Assembly (NCBI RefSeq): GCF_000213975.1
Contig: NZ_GL892076.1
Span: 1,112,905-1,176,904 of the forward strand
From: Centipeda periodontii DSM 2778
GTDB taxonomy: Bacteria; Bacillota; Negativicutes; Selenomonadales; Selenomonadaceae
Length of the DNA stretch: 64,000 bases
Direction of reading: 5' to 3'
The notes below the pieces were generated by a model that saw nothing but the letters and a program-made list of their open reading frames with translations, was not told the origin of the DNA and made no database searches. Positions 7,133 through 15,743 of this stretch are shown here, piece by piece (the first letter of the stretch is position 1; every line of letters begins with the position of its first letter). Made by a program: the position numbers and the translations under genes.

Positions 7133-8119
7133 ATGACAAAACGGATGGCATACTTCATCGGGGGGAGCGCAGCTCGTCTGCTGCTGCTCTTGGCTGCCGT
7201 AAGTGTGGTTAGCTTTGTACTGCTAGCGAACTCGCCGATTGACCCGATTGATGCCTATTTTGCGAATAAAACGGCGACGGCGGAGCAGCATGCGCTTGTT
7301 GCTGCCTACTGGGGATTTGACAAACCGCCGCTTGAGCGATTCCTGCTCTGGGCGGGGAATATTCTGCACGGTGACTTCGGCACGTCGCTCATCTATCGGG
7401 CACCGGTACTCGAGGTCATCGGAGAAAAATTCCGTCTGACGCTCCTGCTGATGCTGACGGCGTGGGTGTTGTGGGGCGTGATCGGTTTCACGCTTGGCGT
7501 ACTTGCAGGAATGTACCGCGGTAGCCGTCTCGACAAGGCGATTCAGGGATTCTCTCTGCTGTGCGTTTCTGTGCCGGTGTTCTGGCTGGGGCTGCTCTTT
7601 CTGATGCTTTTCGCAGTCAAGCTGCAGTGGTTCCCACTGGCACTTGCTGCGCCGATTGGGAAGCTGCACGAGGAGGTCACACTGACGGATCAGCTCCGTC
7701 ATGTTATCCTGCCTGCGCTGACACTGAGCGTTACAGGAATCTCCGCGATGACGCTTCAGACGCGCGAGAAGATGATTGAGGTCATGGGGACGAACTATAT
7801 GCTCTTTGCCGAGGCGCGGGGCGAGTCGCTCTGGCAGCGCGTGCGTCGGCATGGTCTGCGCAACATTCTGATGCCTGTAGTCACGCTACAGTTTGCTTCC
7901 TTTAACGAACTGTTCGGCGGAGCGGTGCTTGCGGAGACGGTGTTCTCCTATCCGGGGCTTGGCGGTACGGTCACGATGGCGGGGCTGCGCGGCGACCTGT
8001 CACTTTTGCTCGGCATTGCGATTTTCAGTGCGGTGTTTGTCTTTGTCGGAAATCTCATTGCCAATATTCTGTACGGCATTGTTGATCCGCAGCTGCGCGA
8101 GGGGAGGGGAGATTCTTGA
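7133..8119 (+). CDS. ABC importer permease, NikB/OppB type
   Basis: The 328-residue inner-membrane permease has about six hydrophobic segments. It shows the N-terminal OppB/NikB signature (a first membrane helix followed by an ANSPIDPIDAYF-type extracellular loop) and the ATPase-contacting EAA loop around AEARGESLWQRVRRHGLRN. It begins 6 bases after the binding-protein gene and its TGA overlaps the next start. It forms the transmembrane channel with the following NikC-type subunit. Confidence 0.9.
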   Translation: MTKRMAYFIGGSAARLLLLLAAVSVVSFVLLANSPIDPIDAYFANKTATAEQHALVAAYWGFDKPPLERFLLWAGNILHGDFGTSLIYRAPVLEVIGEKFRLTLLLMLTAWVLWGVIGFTLGVLAGMYRGSRLDKAIQGFSLLCVSVPVFWLGLLFLMLFAVKLQWFPLALAAPIGKLHEEVTLTDQLRHVILPALTLSVTGISAMTLQTREKMIEVMGTNYMLFAEARGESLWQRVRRHGLRNILMPVVTLQFASFNELFGGAVLAETVFSYPGLGGTVTMAGLRGDLSLLLGIAIFSAVFVFVGNLIANILYGIVDPQLREGRGDS

Positions 8120-8964
8120 TGAAAGAGGATCTTTCCCTGCGCGGCGGCATGAGCGTTCGGCAGCGTCAGCTGATCTTTGCCGTGTTGGCGGGCTGTTTTA
8201 TCCTCGGTATACTCATCTGGGGAACGACGATGCCGGAGAGCGCGTATGCGGTCGACTATGGGCAGAAAAATCTTGTACCGTCTGCTGCGCATCCGTTCGG
8301 GACAGATTATATGGGGCGCGATATGCTCCTACGTTCGGTCAAGGGCATGTCCATCAGTCTGCAGATTGGAATTGCTGCGGCATTTGTCAGCTCCTGCATT
8401 GCACTCCTCCTCGGAACGCTGTCGGCGGCATTCGGCGGCAAGGTCGATCAGTTCGTGCTCTGGCTCGTGGATCTCTGCATGGGGATTCCGCATATCCTGC
8501 TCATCCTCATGATCTCGGTCATGATGGGTGGCGGTGTTATGGGGGTGTCCATCGGTGTCATTGTTACCCACTGGCCGCGCCTGACACGCATCATCCGTGC
8601 AGAGGTCATGCAGCTGCGTGCACAGCCCTATATTCTGGCGGCGCGGCAGTACGGGTACTCGTGGGTGACTGTGGCACGGCGGCATTTCGTCCCCCATGTC
8701 CTGCCGCAGTACATCATCGGGCTCGTCCTGCTATTTCCCCATGCGATCATGCACGAAGCCGGAATCAGTTTTCTCGGGTATGGTCTGCCGCTGGATATGC
8801 CGGCAATTGGCATCATCCTCTCGGAGTCGATGCGTTACCTCGCACTCGGCATGTGGTGGCTTGCGTTCTTCCCGGGATTTTTGCTGCTGCTCGTCGTGCT
8901 GATCTTTGACCGTCTCGGCGCGGCACTGCGCGATCTGTTCGATCCGCAGTCCGGACAGGCATAG
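8119..8964 (+). CDS. ABC importer permease, NikC/OppC type
   Basis: Start ATG 8119 overlaps the preceding TGA and follows GGGGAG; a TTG one codon earlier is less likely. The 281-residue protein has an N-terminal helix, the family stretch HPFGTDYMGRDMLLRSVKG, and an EAA loop around AARQYGYSWVTVARRHFVPHVLPQ. It is the partner of the NikB-type permease, forming a heterodimeric channel for the same substrate. Confidence 0.9.
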   Translation: MKEDLSLRGGMSVRQRQLIFAVLAGCFILGILIWGTTMPESAYAVDYGQKNLVPSAAHPFGTDYMGRDMLLRSVKGMSISLQIGIAAAFVSSCIALLLGTLSAAFGGKVDQFVLWLVDLCMGIPHILLILMISVMMGGGVMGVSIGVIVTHWPRLTRIIRAEVMQLRAQPYILAARQYGYSWVTVARRHFVPHVLPQYIIGLVLLFPHAIMHEAGISFLGYGLPLDMPAIGIILSESMRYLALGMWWLAFFPGFLLLLVVLIFDRLGAALRDLFDPQSGQA

Positions 8965-8972
8965 GAGGGGAT

Positions 8973-9788
8973 ATGGAACAACTTCTCGCAGTAAAGAATC
9001 TGTCCGTGTCCTTCCGTATGTATCAGGGGGCACTGACCCATACCTTGGTGGCAGGGATGCACGATGTCAATCTGCATCTGAACCGTGGAGAGATCCTTGC
9101 CGTCGTCGGTGCAAGCGGCTCCGGCAAAAGCCTGCTCGCACACGCCGTGCTCGGCATCCTGCCGTACAATGCCATGACGAGCGGTGAGATGCGGTATCGC
9201 GGGGCTGTGCTTGATACAAAACGACAGGAGCAGCTGCGCGGACGTGAGATAGCACTGATTCCGCAGTCCGTGACCTATCTCGATCCGCTTATGCGCGTCG
9301 GGCGTGAGGTGTGTGGACTCTACGGTTCGCCTGACGATATGGCGGCGACCTTCCGCCGTCTGCACTTGGAGGAGCGGGTGCAGCGTCTCTATCCGTTCCA
9401 ACTCTCGGGCGGCATGGCGCGGCGCGTGCTCTTTTCGACGGCGGTCATCACGGATGCCTCACTCATCATCGCAGACGAGCCAACGCCCGGCATGGACGTG
9501 AAGAGTGCCGTCGAGGCACTGCAGCTCCTGCGCGAGCTTGCCGATGCGGGCAAGGGTGTTTTGCTCATCACGCACGACATTGACCTTGCCGTCGAGGTTG
9601 CGGACAATGTTGCCGTTTTCTATGAGGGTCGAACGGTGGATATGGCTCCGGCTGCCGCATTTCATGGAGATGGGGCTGAACTCGTGCACCCGTATACGAA
9701 GGCACTCTATCATGCGCTGCCGCAGAACGATTTTACCGTATATACGGCGGCAGAGGTTACCCAGATGACTGCGGTGGGAGGTGCGTGA
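8973..9788 (+). CDS. ABC importer ATPase, NikD/OppD type
   Basis: The 271-residue cytoplasmic ATPase has Walker A GASGSGKS (about residues 47-54), signature LSGGMARRV, Walker B LIIADEP and the switch His in LLITHDIDL. The signature carries M instead of the usual Q after GG, as in some Nik/Dpp ATPases. AGGAGGGGAT precedes the ATG. It pairs with the next ATPase. Confidence 0.9.
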   Translation: MEQLLAVKNLSVSFRMYQGALTHTLVAGMHDVNLHLNRGEILAVVGASGSGKSLLAHAVLGILPYNAMTSGEMRYRGAVLDTKRQEQLRGREIALIPQSVTYLDPLMRVGREVCGLYGSPDDMAATFRRLHLEERVQRLYPFQLSGGMARRVLFSTAVITDASLIIADEPTPGMDVKSAVEALQLLRELADAGKGVLLITHDIDLAVEVADNVAVFYEGRTVDMAPAAAFHGDGAELVHPYTKALYHALPQNDFTVYTAAEVTQMTAVGGA

Positions 9789-9789
9789 G

Positions 9790-10395
9790 ATGCTGGACGC
9801 AAAGGATCTGTCCTATCGCTATGGGGAGGACAGCCCTGTTCTGTGGAATGTGTCGCTGCGCGTTGCGGACGGGGAGCGTCTCGCACTTCTCGGACCGAGT
9901 GGGCGCGGCAAGAGCACATTGGCACTTCTTCTCGCGGGGTATCTTCCGCTACAGCAAGGGACGATCACGTTGGACGGCGCGTCGCTGCCAAAGGGCGGCT
10001 ACAATCCCGTTCAGCTCATCTATCAGCATCCGGAGAAAGCAATGGATCCGCGCTGGAAGGTGGGAGCTACGCTGCGTGAGGCATGGGACGTTCCGCAGGA
10101 ACTGCTCACGGCGATCGGTGCGGAGCCGGACTGGCTCTCGCGTTGGCCGCACGAACTCTCGGGCGGTCAGCTGCAGCGGCTCTCAATCCTGCGCGCGCTC
10201 AGTCCAAAGACACGCGTGCTCATCGCCGACGAGATCACGGCGAGCCTCGACCCCATCACACAGGCGCAGATTTGGTCTGTTATCTTGCGCGAGATCGAGA
10301 AGAACCGCACCATGCTCATTGCCATCACGCACAATGAGGCGTTAGCACAGCGGATCTGTACGCGTATGGTACATATTGAGGAATTGCAGGGATAA
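9790..10395 (+). CDS. ABC importer ATPase, NikE/OppF type
   Basis: Start ATG 9790 is chosen; a GTG at 9781 is in frame but overlaps the previous stop. GGGAGG lies 9 bases upstream. The 201-residue protein is short for OppF (about 300) and NikE (about 260) but has Walker A GPSGRGKS, signature LSGGQLQRL, Walker B VLIADEI and switch His ITHNE. It ends RICTRMVHIEELQG. The DNA coding this tail recurs as a stray copy at 17583-17628. Confidence 0.88.
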   Translation: MLDAKDLSYRYGEDSPVLWNVSLRVADGERLALLGPSGRGKSTLALLLAGYLPLQQGTITLDGASLPKGGYNPVQLIYQHPEKAMDPRWKVGATLREAWDVPQELLTAIGAEPDWLSRWPHELSGGQLQRLSILRALSPKTRVLIADEITASLDPITQAQIWSVILREIEKNRTMLIAITHNEALAQRICTRMVHIEELQG

Positions 10396-10422
10396 AAGAG
10401 AACTACCGTTCATACGAAAATC

Positions 10423-10458
10423 CGGTATCTGTCCGAAAGGTGGATGCCGAATTTTTTT
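10423..10458 (+). terminator. terminator of first B12-regulated operon
   Basis: CGGTATC and GATGCCG pair around an interior that can extend the stem (GTCC/GG), followed by seven T residues. Confidence 0.65.
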
Positions 10459-10496
10459 GCGTATTTATAAGCATAGAAAAATATATGAAAACCTCA

Positions 10497-10525
10497 TTGA
10501 CAAGATCTTTTTCAGTATGTATAAT
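10497..10525 (+). promoter_or_regulatory. promoter of the M20 amidohydrolase gene
   Basis: A consensus promoter: TTGACA at 10497-10502, 17-base spacer, TATAAT at 10520-10525. The gene starts 46 bases downstream, so it is transcribed separately from the riboswitch operon. Confidence 0.85.
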
Positions 10526-10571
10526 TCCAATATAACATATCTAATATGTATGGATTGGAAAGAGCAAGAAA

Positions 10572-11714
10572 ATGAAAGACATTAAACATATCGAAGCACA
10601 TATTGCAGAAGAGTTTCAATGGTTTCATCGCCATCCCGAGCTCTCCTACGAAGAAGTCGAAACGACGAAGCGCATTCGCGCATCCTTGGAACGTGCGGAA
10701 ATCCGTATTTTGGATCTGCCATTGAAGACGGGGCTTGTCGCAGAGGTGGGAGCGGGCGATACCGTCGTCGCTCTGCGCTCGGACATCGACGCACTGCCCA
10801 TCGAGGAACAGACGGATCTGCCGTATCGCTCGGAGCACGCGGGGCGTATGCACGCCTGTGGGCACGATTTTCACATCGCTGCGGTGCTCGGTGCAGCGCT
10901 CCTGCTCAAACAGCACGAGGCAGAGCTTCCGGGACGCGTGCGCATCTTTTTCCAACCGGCGGAGGAGGCACCGGGCGGCGCGAAGGTGCTCATTGAGGCG
11001 GGGGCGCTACAGGATGTGAGTGCGATCTTTGGACTACACGCATGTCCGCTCCTCCCCGTCGGGACGGTCGGCATCTCAGCGGGCGCAGTGATGGCTGCGG
11101 TGGATCGCTTCGTGTTCCGCTTTCGCGGCAAGGGCACACACGCCGCACATCCGGAGTCGGGCATCGATCCGATTCCCCTCACGGCGGCATTCGTTCAGGC
11201 GGTGCAGACCATTGTCGCGCGCAATCTCAACCCGTTTTCGGCGGGGCTTGTAAGCGTCACGCACATCGCAGCAGGGAATACGTGGAACGTCATTCCCGAG
11301 GAGGCTCTCGTCGAGGGGACGACGCGCAGTTTGTCGGCGGAGGAGCGTGCGCTGATCCGTGCGCGCGTCTGCGCCCTGGCAGAGAACATGGCAGCGGCAC
11401 ATGGTGCGACGGTGGAGATGGACTGGTACGAGGGACCTCCTGCGACAGTGAACGATGCCTTCTGGGCGTCGTTTGCCGAGGAAACGGCAAAGGCGCGCAA
11501 TCTGAACGTCGTTCTCGCACCCCAGTCGCTCGGCGGTGAGGACTTTGCCTTCTATCAGGAAAAAGTTCCGGGCATGTTTGTCCTCGTTGGCACGGGGCTT
11601 TCACACGCGCTCCACAATCCGGGCTTTTGCGTCGATCCGAATGCGCTCGCGCCGACGGCACATTATCTCGCGAAACTGGTGCGTGCGGCTTTGAAGAAGG
11701 TGAAGGAACGATGA
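10572..11714 (+). CDS. M20-family amidohydrolase (N-acyl amino acid / hippurate type)
   Basis: The 380-residue cytoplasmic metallopeptidase carries the M20D motifs DIDALPIEE, MHACGHDFH, the catalytic EEAPGG and a late GGEDFAFY with its metal ligand. The central dimerisation domain begins near FVFRFRGKGTHAAHPESG. Family members hydrolyse N-acyl amino acids, hippurate or indole-acetyl conjugates to a carboxylate plus a free amino acid. It is followed with a 4-base ATGA overlap by a broken ABC ATPase gene, suggesting it once headed an uptake operon for the amino acid product or the conjugate. Confidence 0.9.
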   Translation: MKDIKHIEAHIAEEFQWFHRHPELSYEEVETTKRIRASLERAEIRILDLPLKTGLVAEVGAGDTVVALRSDIDALPIEEQTDLPYRSEHAGRMHACGHDFHIAAVLGAALLLKQHEAELPGRVRIFFQPAEEAPGGAKVLIEAGALQDVSAIFGLHACPLLPVGTVGISAGAVMAAVDRFVFRFRGKGTHAAHPESGIDPIPLTAAFVQAVQTIVARNLNPFSAGLVSVTHIAAGNTWNVIPEEALVEGTTRSLSAEERALIRARVCALAENMAAAHGATVEMDWYEGPPATVNDAFWASFAEETAKARNLNVVLAPQSLGGEDFAFYQEKVPGMFVLVGTGLSHALHNPGFCVDPNALAPTAHYLAKLVRAALKKVKER

Positions 11715-11860
11715 TCGAATTTGTGGATGTGCACAAGGATTTCCTTGTAAACGGGCAGCCCGTTACGGCACTGCATGGGGCCACTACACATCTGCGGCTG
11801 GGCAGGACTCTTCTTCAAGGAAGATTCGGAGCATATGATGACGCAGTGTCAGAAATGTGA
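11711..11860 (+). pseudogene. truncated ABC transporter ATPase (MetN-like N-terminus)
   Basis: Translation starts at ATG 11711, overlapping the amidohydrolase stop. The first 30 residues (MIEFVDVHKDFLVNG, then ALHG) match the beginning of MetN-type amino-acid ABC ATPases. Homology is lost before Walker A and the frame stops after 49 residues, just before the second riboswitch promoter. No Walker or signature motif remains. It looks like the stump of a gene whose remainder was removed when the riboswitch-btu segment was installed. Confidence 0.6.
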
Positions 11861-11899
11861 CTATCGATAAGGAGAATTGTATCGTTCTTTATAATAGGC

Positions 11900-11928
11900 T
11901 TGACAGATTATTTATGTTATGATAATCT
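11900..11928 (+). promoter_or_regulatory. promoter of second cobalamin-riboswitch transcript
   Basis: TTGACA at 11900-11905, 17-base spacer, TAATCT at 11923-11928; same hexamers and spacing as the promoter at 5225. Confidence 0.75.
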
Positions 11929-11971
11929 GCTAAAAGTTATTGGGAATAAAAACACAATTGAATATTTTGCC

Positions 11972-12210
11972 AATCGGGTGCGCATTGCGCTTAATAGAGA
12001 AGCAGGTGAGAGACCTGCGCTGTCCCGCAGCTGTAATGTGGAGTCGACCTCAATACGTCACTGGGAAACTGGGAAGGCGAGGGAGACGAGGAAGCAGAGC
12101 CAGAAGAACTGCCCGATTGGAACGCTGTATCGTCCCTGCGAGAGACAGGAAGGCACGATTATTTTTGTATGTTTCGTATGCCTTTTTGCCGGAGAGCAAG
12201 AAGGCTTTTT
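11972..12210 (+). ncRNA. cobalamin (AdoCbl) riboswitch with terminator platform, copy 2
   Basis: The aptamer (about 11972-12118) repeats copy 1 almost base for base: closing stem ATCGGG/CCCGAT, the GCTGTCCCGCAGCTGTAAT core and the B12 box AGCCAGAAGAACTGCC (12098-12113). The platform again ends in a terminator, GCCTTTTTGC / GCAAGAAGGC (12180-12205) followed by five T residues. The platform sequence differs from copy 1 while its design is the same. It should repress the BtuB-type receptor and transporter when cobalamin is plentiful. Confidence 0.93.
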
Positions 12211-12374
12211 GTTTGCTTCTTACGGTGTGTTTTTCTTGTGCTCAATTTGACGATGCATGAATCCTATTGGCATTTTGGAAACAAAATGTGAATGCGGGAA
12301 TAAGCCTGTATTTGACATTGTTTTCTATGATGTACTGCCGTATTAAATGCTTTTTGTCAAAGGAGAGTAAGCAC

Positions 12375-14672
12375 ATGCAAAAGAAGCTGCGAAGGGGTAC
12401 TGTACTCGGGATCTTAATGTCGACGATGCTGATGGGAGGCACAGATGTTTATGCTCAGGACGCAGAGTCGACTGTGCCCGGCGAGGAAACAGTCAAGACG
12501 ACATATGTGACGCAGGATATTGATGTCGAAGGAAAGATGAAAGATCCTTTCGGCAATGTGATGACGGAACAGTCCTACTATCGCACGGGCGGCGATGTGA
12601 ACGTCATTGACCGTGATACGCTTGAAAAGCGGCATTACGATCAGCTCAGCGATGCGCTACGGCAAGTGCCGGGGGTACAGATCAAGACGCCGGGGTATCG
12701 CGGGGGTGAGTATGGGTATACGCAGACACACAACATTGTGACAATTAATGGCGATGATCGAGTTGTTGTGCTCGTGGATGGGCGCCGTATGGATAACTCT
12801 GTGGGCAACGTTGTCTCCGGACGTTCAACGAGCGGCTCCAAGGCGGTCACGGACATCAATCAGGTCACAAATATTGATAATATCGAAAAAATAGAAGTCA
12901 TCAAAGGACCCGGTGCGTCATTTTACGGATCGGATGCCACCGGCGGCGTTATCAATATTATTACGCGCAAGGGGACAGATAAATCCTATGGGTCACTTGA
13001 TCTGTCAACCGGTTCATGGAATCGGCACAATTATAAATTGAACTATGCGGGGAGCACAGATCAGGGGAAACTGAAATATTTCTTTACACTTGCGCGTGAA
13101 ATGGGTGGAGATGCCAAATATAAGGATGGACTGAGCGGCAATACCTATACCTATGTGAATACGGGCTACAAAGAGGAAACGTTCAATCTCCGTGTGGACT
13201 ATGATTTCGACCCCACACATTCATTGCAGGCGGCGTTCAATCATATGCAGAGTGATGCAGACTATCCGCTTACGGCACCCGATCACAAGTACTTTAATCA
13301 AGCTGATTGGGATCGGATTAAGACTGATTATTCCGTACATAAAAAATATGGTGATCCAAAAAATCCAGGTTATCGCACACTATGGTATATGTGGGCGGTG
13401 ACGGGCGCCTATAACGCCTACAACAAGAACAATCTCGATCTGACCTATACGTTCCATCGAGATAACGGCATGGAGAGTTTTGTTCGGTACTACGAACAGC
13501 ATGAACGCTATTGGGGGTCGTTTGGAGGAGGGAGTCGACAAGATTCGCCCGTACCGGATACGCCCGAATGGTTTGAATGGGGGAAAGCGAATTATCGCAG
13601 CCGAGACCATCGCTCATGGTATCACCATCTGGAAAATAAAGGGATTCAGTTCCAACTGGGTAAATCCTATGGGAAACATGATGTTCTCACTTCGTGGACC
13701 TATGATAATTCGAAATACTATAATACACAAGTAAGTACAGGAAAAAACACGAGTGTTAAACGAGATTCTATCCTTGGCTACATTCAGGATAAAATTCTGC
13801 TTTCGGATAAGTGGGAACTGACGCCGTCCCTTCGCTTCGCGCATTACAGTGATGTCAGCCATGTATCGCAAGATGGGGTTCACAGCATCGGCGGTGCCTC
13901 GTCCAACACGATTACACCGTCCCTCAATACGCAGTATCGGTTTGATAAAGATACGAGCGCATATTTCGGCTACAGCCGCGTACACAGACCGCTCAAACCG
14001 AATGACTATACGGCGACGAATGGAGCGGATGCTGCCAATCTGCAGGATGAGAAGGGAGATGTATGGACGCTCGGCGTGCGGCACGAGTTTTCACCAAATA
14101 CAACGGCGTCTGTCCATTACGCCTATACACGTATGAGTAACGCGGTTGTTCGATACAGCATCTGGGATGGAGCGGTGAGTGACTTCAAGCTCAAGTATGT
14201 CAACGCCAAGGAAGTCAAGAAATCGATCAACCTTTCTTTGCAACATCAATTTAATCCGCATTTGTCGATTACGGCAGGTTATTCGCATGATTTCGATAAG
14301 TTTTCGGCAAAGGATGGAATGACCTTCGATCCTGAACTGAAATGGGCAGATGGCAATGTTAATTCCGTTATCAATAAGTTGCGTCCTGCTAATACCTATA
14401 CAGCGGATCTTGTGTATGAGAACGGAAAGCTGTATACGGCATTGACGGGTACTTGGTATACGGGCTGCAATACAATGGCGTATACCAGCAGGCGTGCGCT
14501 TGTTCTCGATTTCAACATCAACTACGCGCTTCAAAAGGATTTAACCCTGTATGCCTCCGTTGTGAATTTGACCAACCAGGCGTATGAGACGGTTTATACC
14601 AGCTATCTTGGGAAGGGGAGCTGGCCTCAGTTAGGCAGACATTTTCTGATTGGTATGAAATATAAATTCTAA
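12375..14672 (+). CDS. btuB: TonB-dependent outer-membrane receptor, BtuB-type (corrinoid uptake)
   Basis: The start at ATG 12375 follows AGGAG and places a signal peptide (MQKKLRRGTVLGILMS, predicted cleavage after VYAQ) at the N-terminus; the longer ORF has no such signal. The 765-residue protein has a plug domain (about residues 60-200, with RHYDQLSDALRQVPGV, VVVLVDGRRMD, KIEVIKGPGASFYGSDATGGVINI) and a 22-strand-type barrel ending in the aromatic residue of IGMKYKF. Cobalamin riboswitch control and the BtuFCD-like genes downstream assign it to corrinoid import, by inference. Base composition is noticeably more AT-rich than the neighbouring operons. Confidence 0.88.
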   Translation: MQKKLRRGTVLGILMSTMLMGGTDVYAQDAESTVPGEETVKTTYVTQDIDVEGKMKDPFGNVMTEQSYYRTGGDVNVIDRDTLEKRHYDQLSDALRQVPGVQIKTPGYRGGEYGYTQTHNIVTINGDDRVVVLVDGRRMDNSVGNVVSGRSTSGSKAVTDINQVTNIDNIEKIEVIKGPGASFYGSDATGGVINIITRKGTDKSYGSLDLSTGSWNRHNYKLNYAGSTDQGKLKYFFTLAREMGGDAKYKDGLSGNTYTYVNTGYKEETFNLRVDYDFDPTHSLQAAFNHMQSDADYPLTAPDHKYFNQADWDRIKTDYSVHKKYGDPKNPGYRTLWYMWAVTGAYNAYNKNNLDLTYTFHRDNGMESFVRYYEQHERYWGSFGGGSRQDSPVPDTPEWFEWGKANYRSRDHRSWYHHLENKGIQFQLGKSYGKHDVLTSWTYDNSKYYNTQVSTGKNTSVKRDSILGYIQDKILLSDKWELTPSLRFAHYSDVSHVSQDGVHSIGGASSNTITPSLNTQYRFDKDTSAYFGYSRVHRPLKPNDYTATNGADAANLQDEKGDVWTLGVRHEFSPNTTASVHYAYTRMSNAVVRYSIWDGAVSDFKLKYVNAKEVKKSINLSLQHQFNPHLSITAGYSHDFDKFSAKDGMTFDPELKWADGNVNSVINKLRPANTYTADLVYENGKLYTALTGTWYTGCNTMAYTSRRALVLDFNINYALQKDLTLYASVVNLTNQAYETVYTSYLGKGSWPQLGRHFLIGMKYKF

Positions 14673-14684
14673 GGATATGGGGCG

Positions 14685-14710
14685 GCAAGTGTGTCATTTT
14701 GACAGCTTGC
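14685..14710 (+). other. hairpin between receptor and binding-protein genes
   Basis: GCAAG..TGTCA pairs with TGACA.CTTGC around a short T-rich loop. It has no good T-tract, so it may be an mRNA stabiliser or weak attenuator within the operon. Confidence 0.35.
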
Positions 14711-14738
14711 TGTCCATTTCTATAAGAAAGTTGGAGCT

Positions 14739-15743
14739 ATGAAAAAATCTCTCATCTTATTGCTGGTAATTGTCGGACTGTCCATTTTTTTTGAGGAAAG
14801 AAATGGAGAGAACTTTGAAGTGAAACTGCCATCAGAAGACATGGTTGAGAAAGCCCCTTCATATGAAACTGTGGAGATTGAGACGTTTGACTCGTCGAAG
14901 AACCCCATATGGATTCAGTTTGACAAAGTACCGATACGGGGGATTGTATATGGAGGAAATACAATAGAGACACTCATGGTATTTGGTCAGGGTGACAAGA
15001 TTCTCAGCGCGTCATTGAGTACATCCGATGAGGCATATGCGCGGATGAGGGAGAAATACCCTGAAGAACTGAAAAAAATACGACATATCTCCCAGCAGGA
15101 GATTAGCAGAGAGCAGACGATTGCCTATCAGCCGGATTTTATTCTGGGATGGAAGTCGACATTTTCTCCGAGGCGATACGGCAGCACGGATTGGTGGCAG
15201 GAGCGCGGCGTGAATACATATATTGTTGCCACATCAAACCATGTGGTGCCGCATGGAACGATCGAAGACGAGTGCCAATTCCTGGATGACATGGGGCGAA
15301 TATTTGATGTTAGAGAGAAATCAGAGGCTTTGATCAATGAAATTCACGCAGAGATGGAGCTTACAGAGAAGAGTATTGTGGGGGAAAAACTACAAGAGGT
15401 CATGGTCGTTGAAGTGAGTAAAACGGGAATTATGAACTATGATGATGGTTGGATCGTGGGGGATATGGTGCGGCGTCTGGGTGGAAATATGCCCGTCAAG
15501 AGTCGCTCTGTGGGGGCTGAGGACTTGCTGGCACAGGATCCGGACATTATTTTTGTCGTTTACTTTAATTCACGGCATCGCGAGGAGTCGGAGCTTTTCT
15601 TTCAAAACGTCCGCTTTAACTCATTGAAAGCCTCGCGCAATAATCGAATCTATATGCTGCCGTTCCGGTATATGTATACGCCGGCAGTGCATACAATAGA
15701 TGGGATTCGAGCGATCAAAAGGGGGCTGTATCCGGAATTATGA
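14739..15743 (+). CDS. btuF: corrinoid ABC transporter substrate-binding protein, BtuF-like
   Basis: The 334-residue protein begins with a hydrophobic segment (MKKSLILLLVIVGLSIFF) that lacks a lipobox Cys, so it is either anchored by that segment or released. The rest is a helical-backbone periplasmic-binding fold: VPIRGIVYGGNTIETLMVFGQGDKI, then YQPDFILGWKS, and a C-terminal lobe with LAQDPDIIFVVYF and a final VHTIDGIRAIKRGLYPEL. Its TGA overlaps the permease ATG by 4 bases. Ligand assignment rests on the upstream riboswitch and receptor; siderophore-type ligands bind the same fold. Confidence 0.8.
   Translation: MKKSLILLLVIVGLSIFFEERNGENFEVKLPSEDMVEKAPSYETVEIETFDSSKNPIWIQFDKVPIRGIVYGGNTIETLMVFGQGDKILSASLSTSDEAYARMREKYPEELKKIRHISQQEISREQTIAYQPDFILGWKSTFSPRRYGSTDWWQERGVNTYIVATSNHVVPHGTIEDECQFLDDMGRIFDVREKSEALINEIHAEMELTEKSIVGEKLQEVMVVEVSKTGIMNYDDGWIVGDMVRRLGGNMPVKSRSVGAEDLLAQDPDIIFVVYFNSRHREESELFFQNVRFNSLKASRNNRIYMLPFRYMYTPAVHTIDGIRAIKRGLYPEL

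Noticed and set aside
11900-12260. Two small ORFs over the second riboswitch
   Set aside because: Explained by the riboswitch; no ribosome sites.
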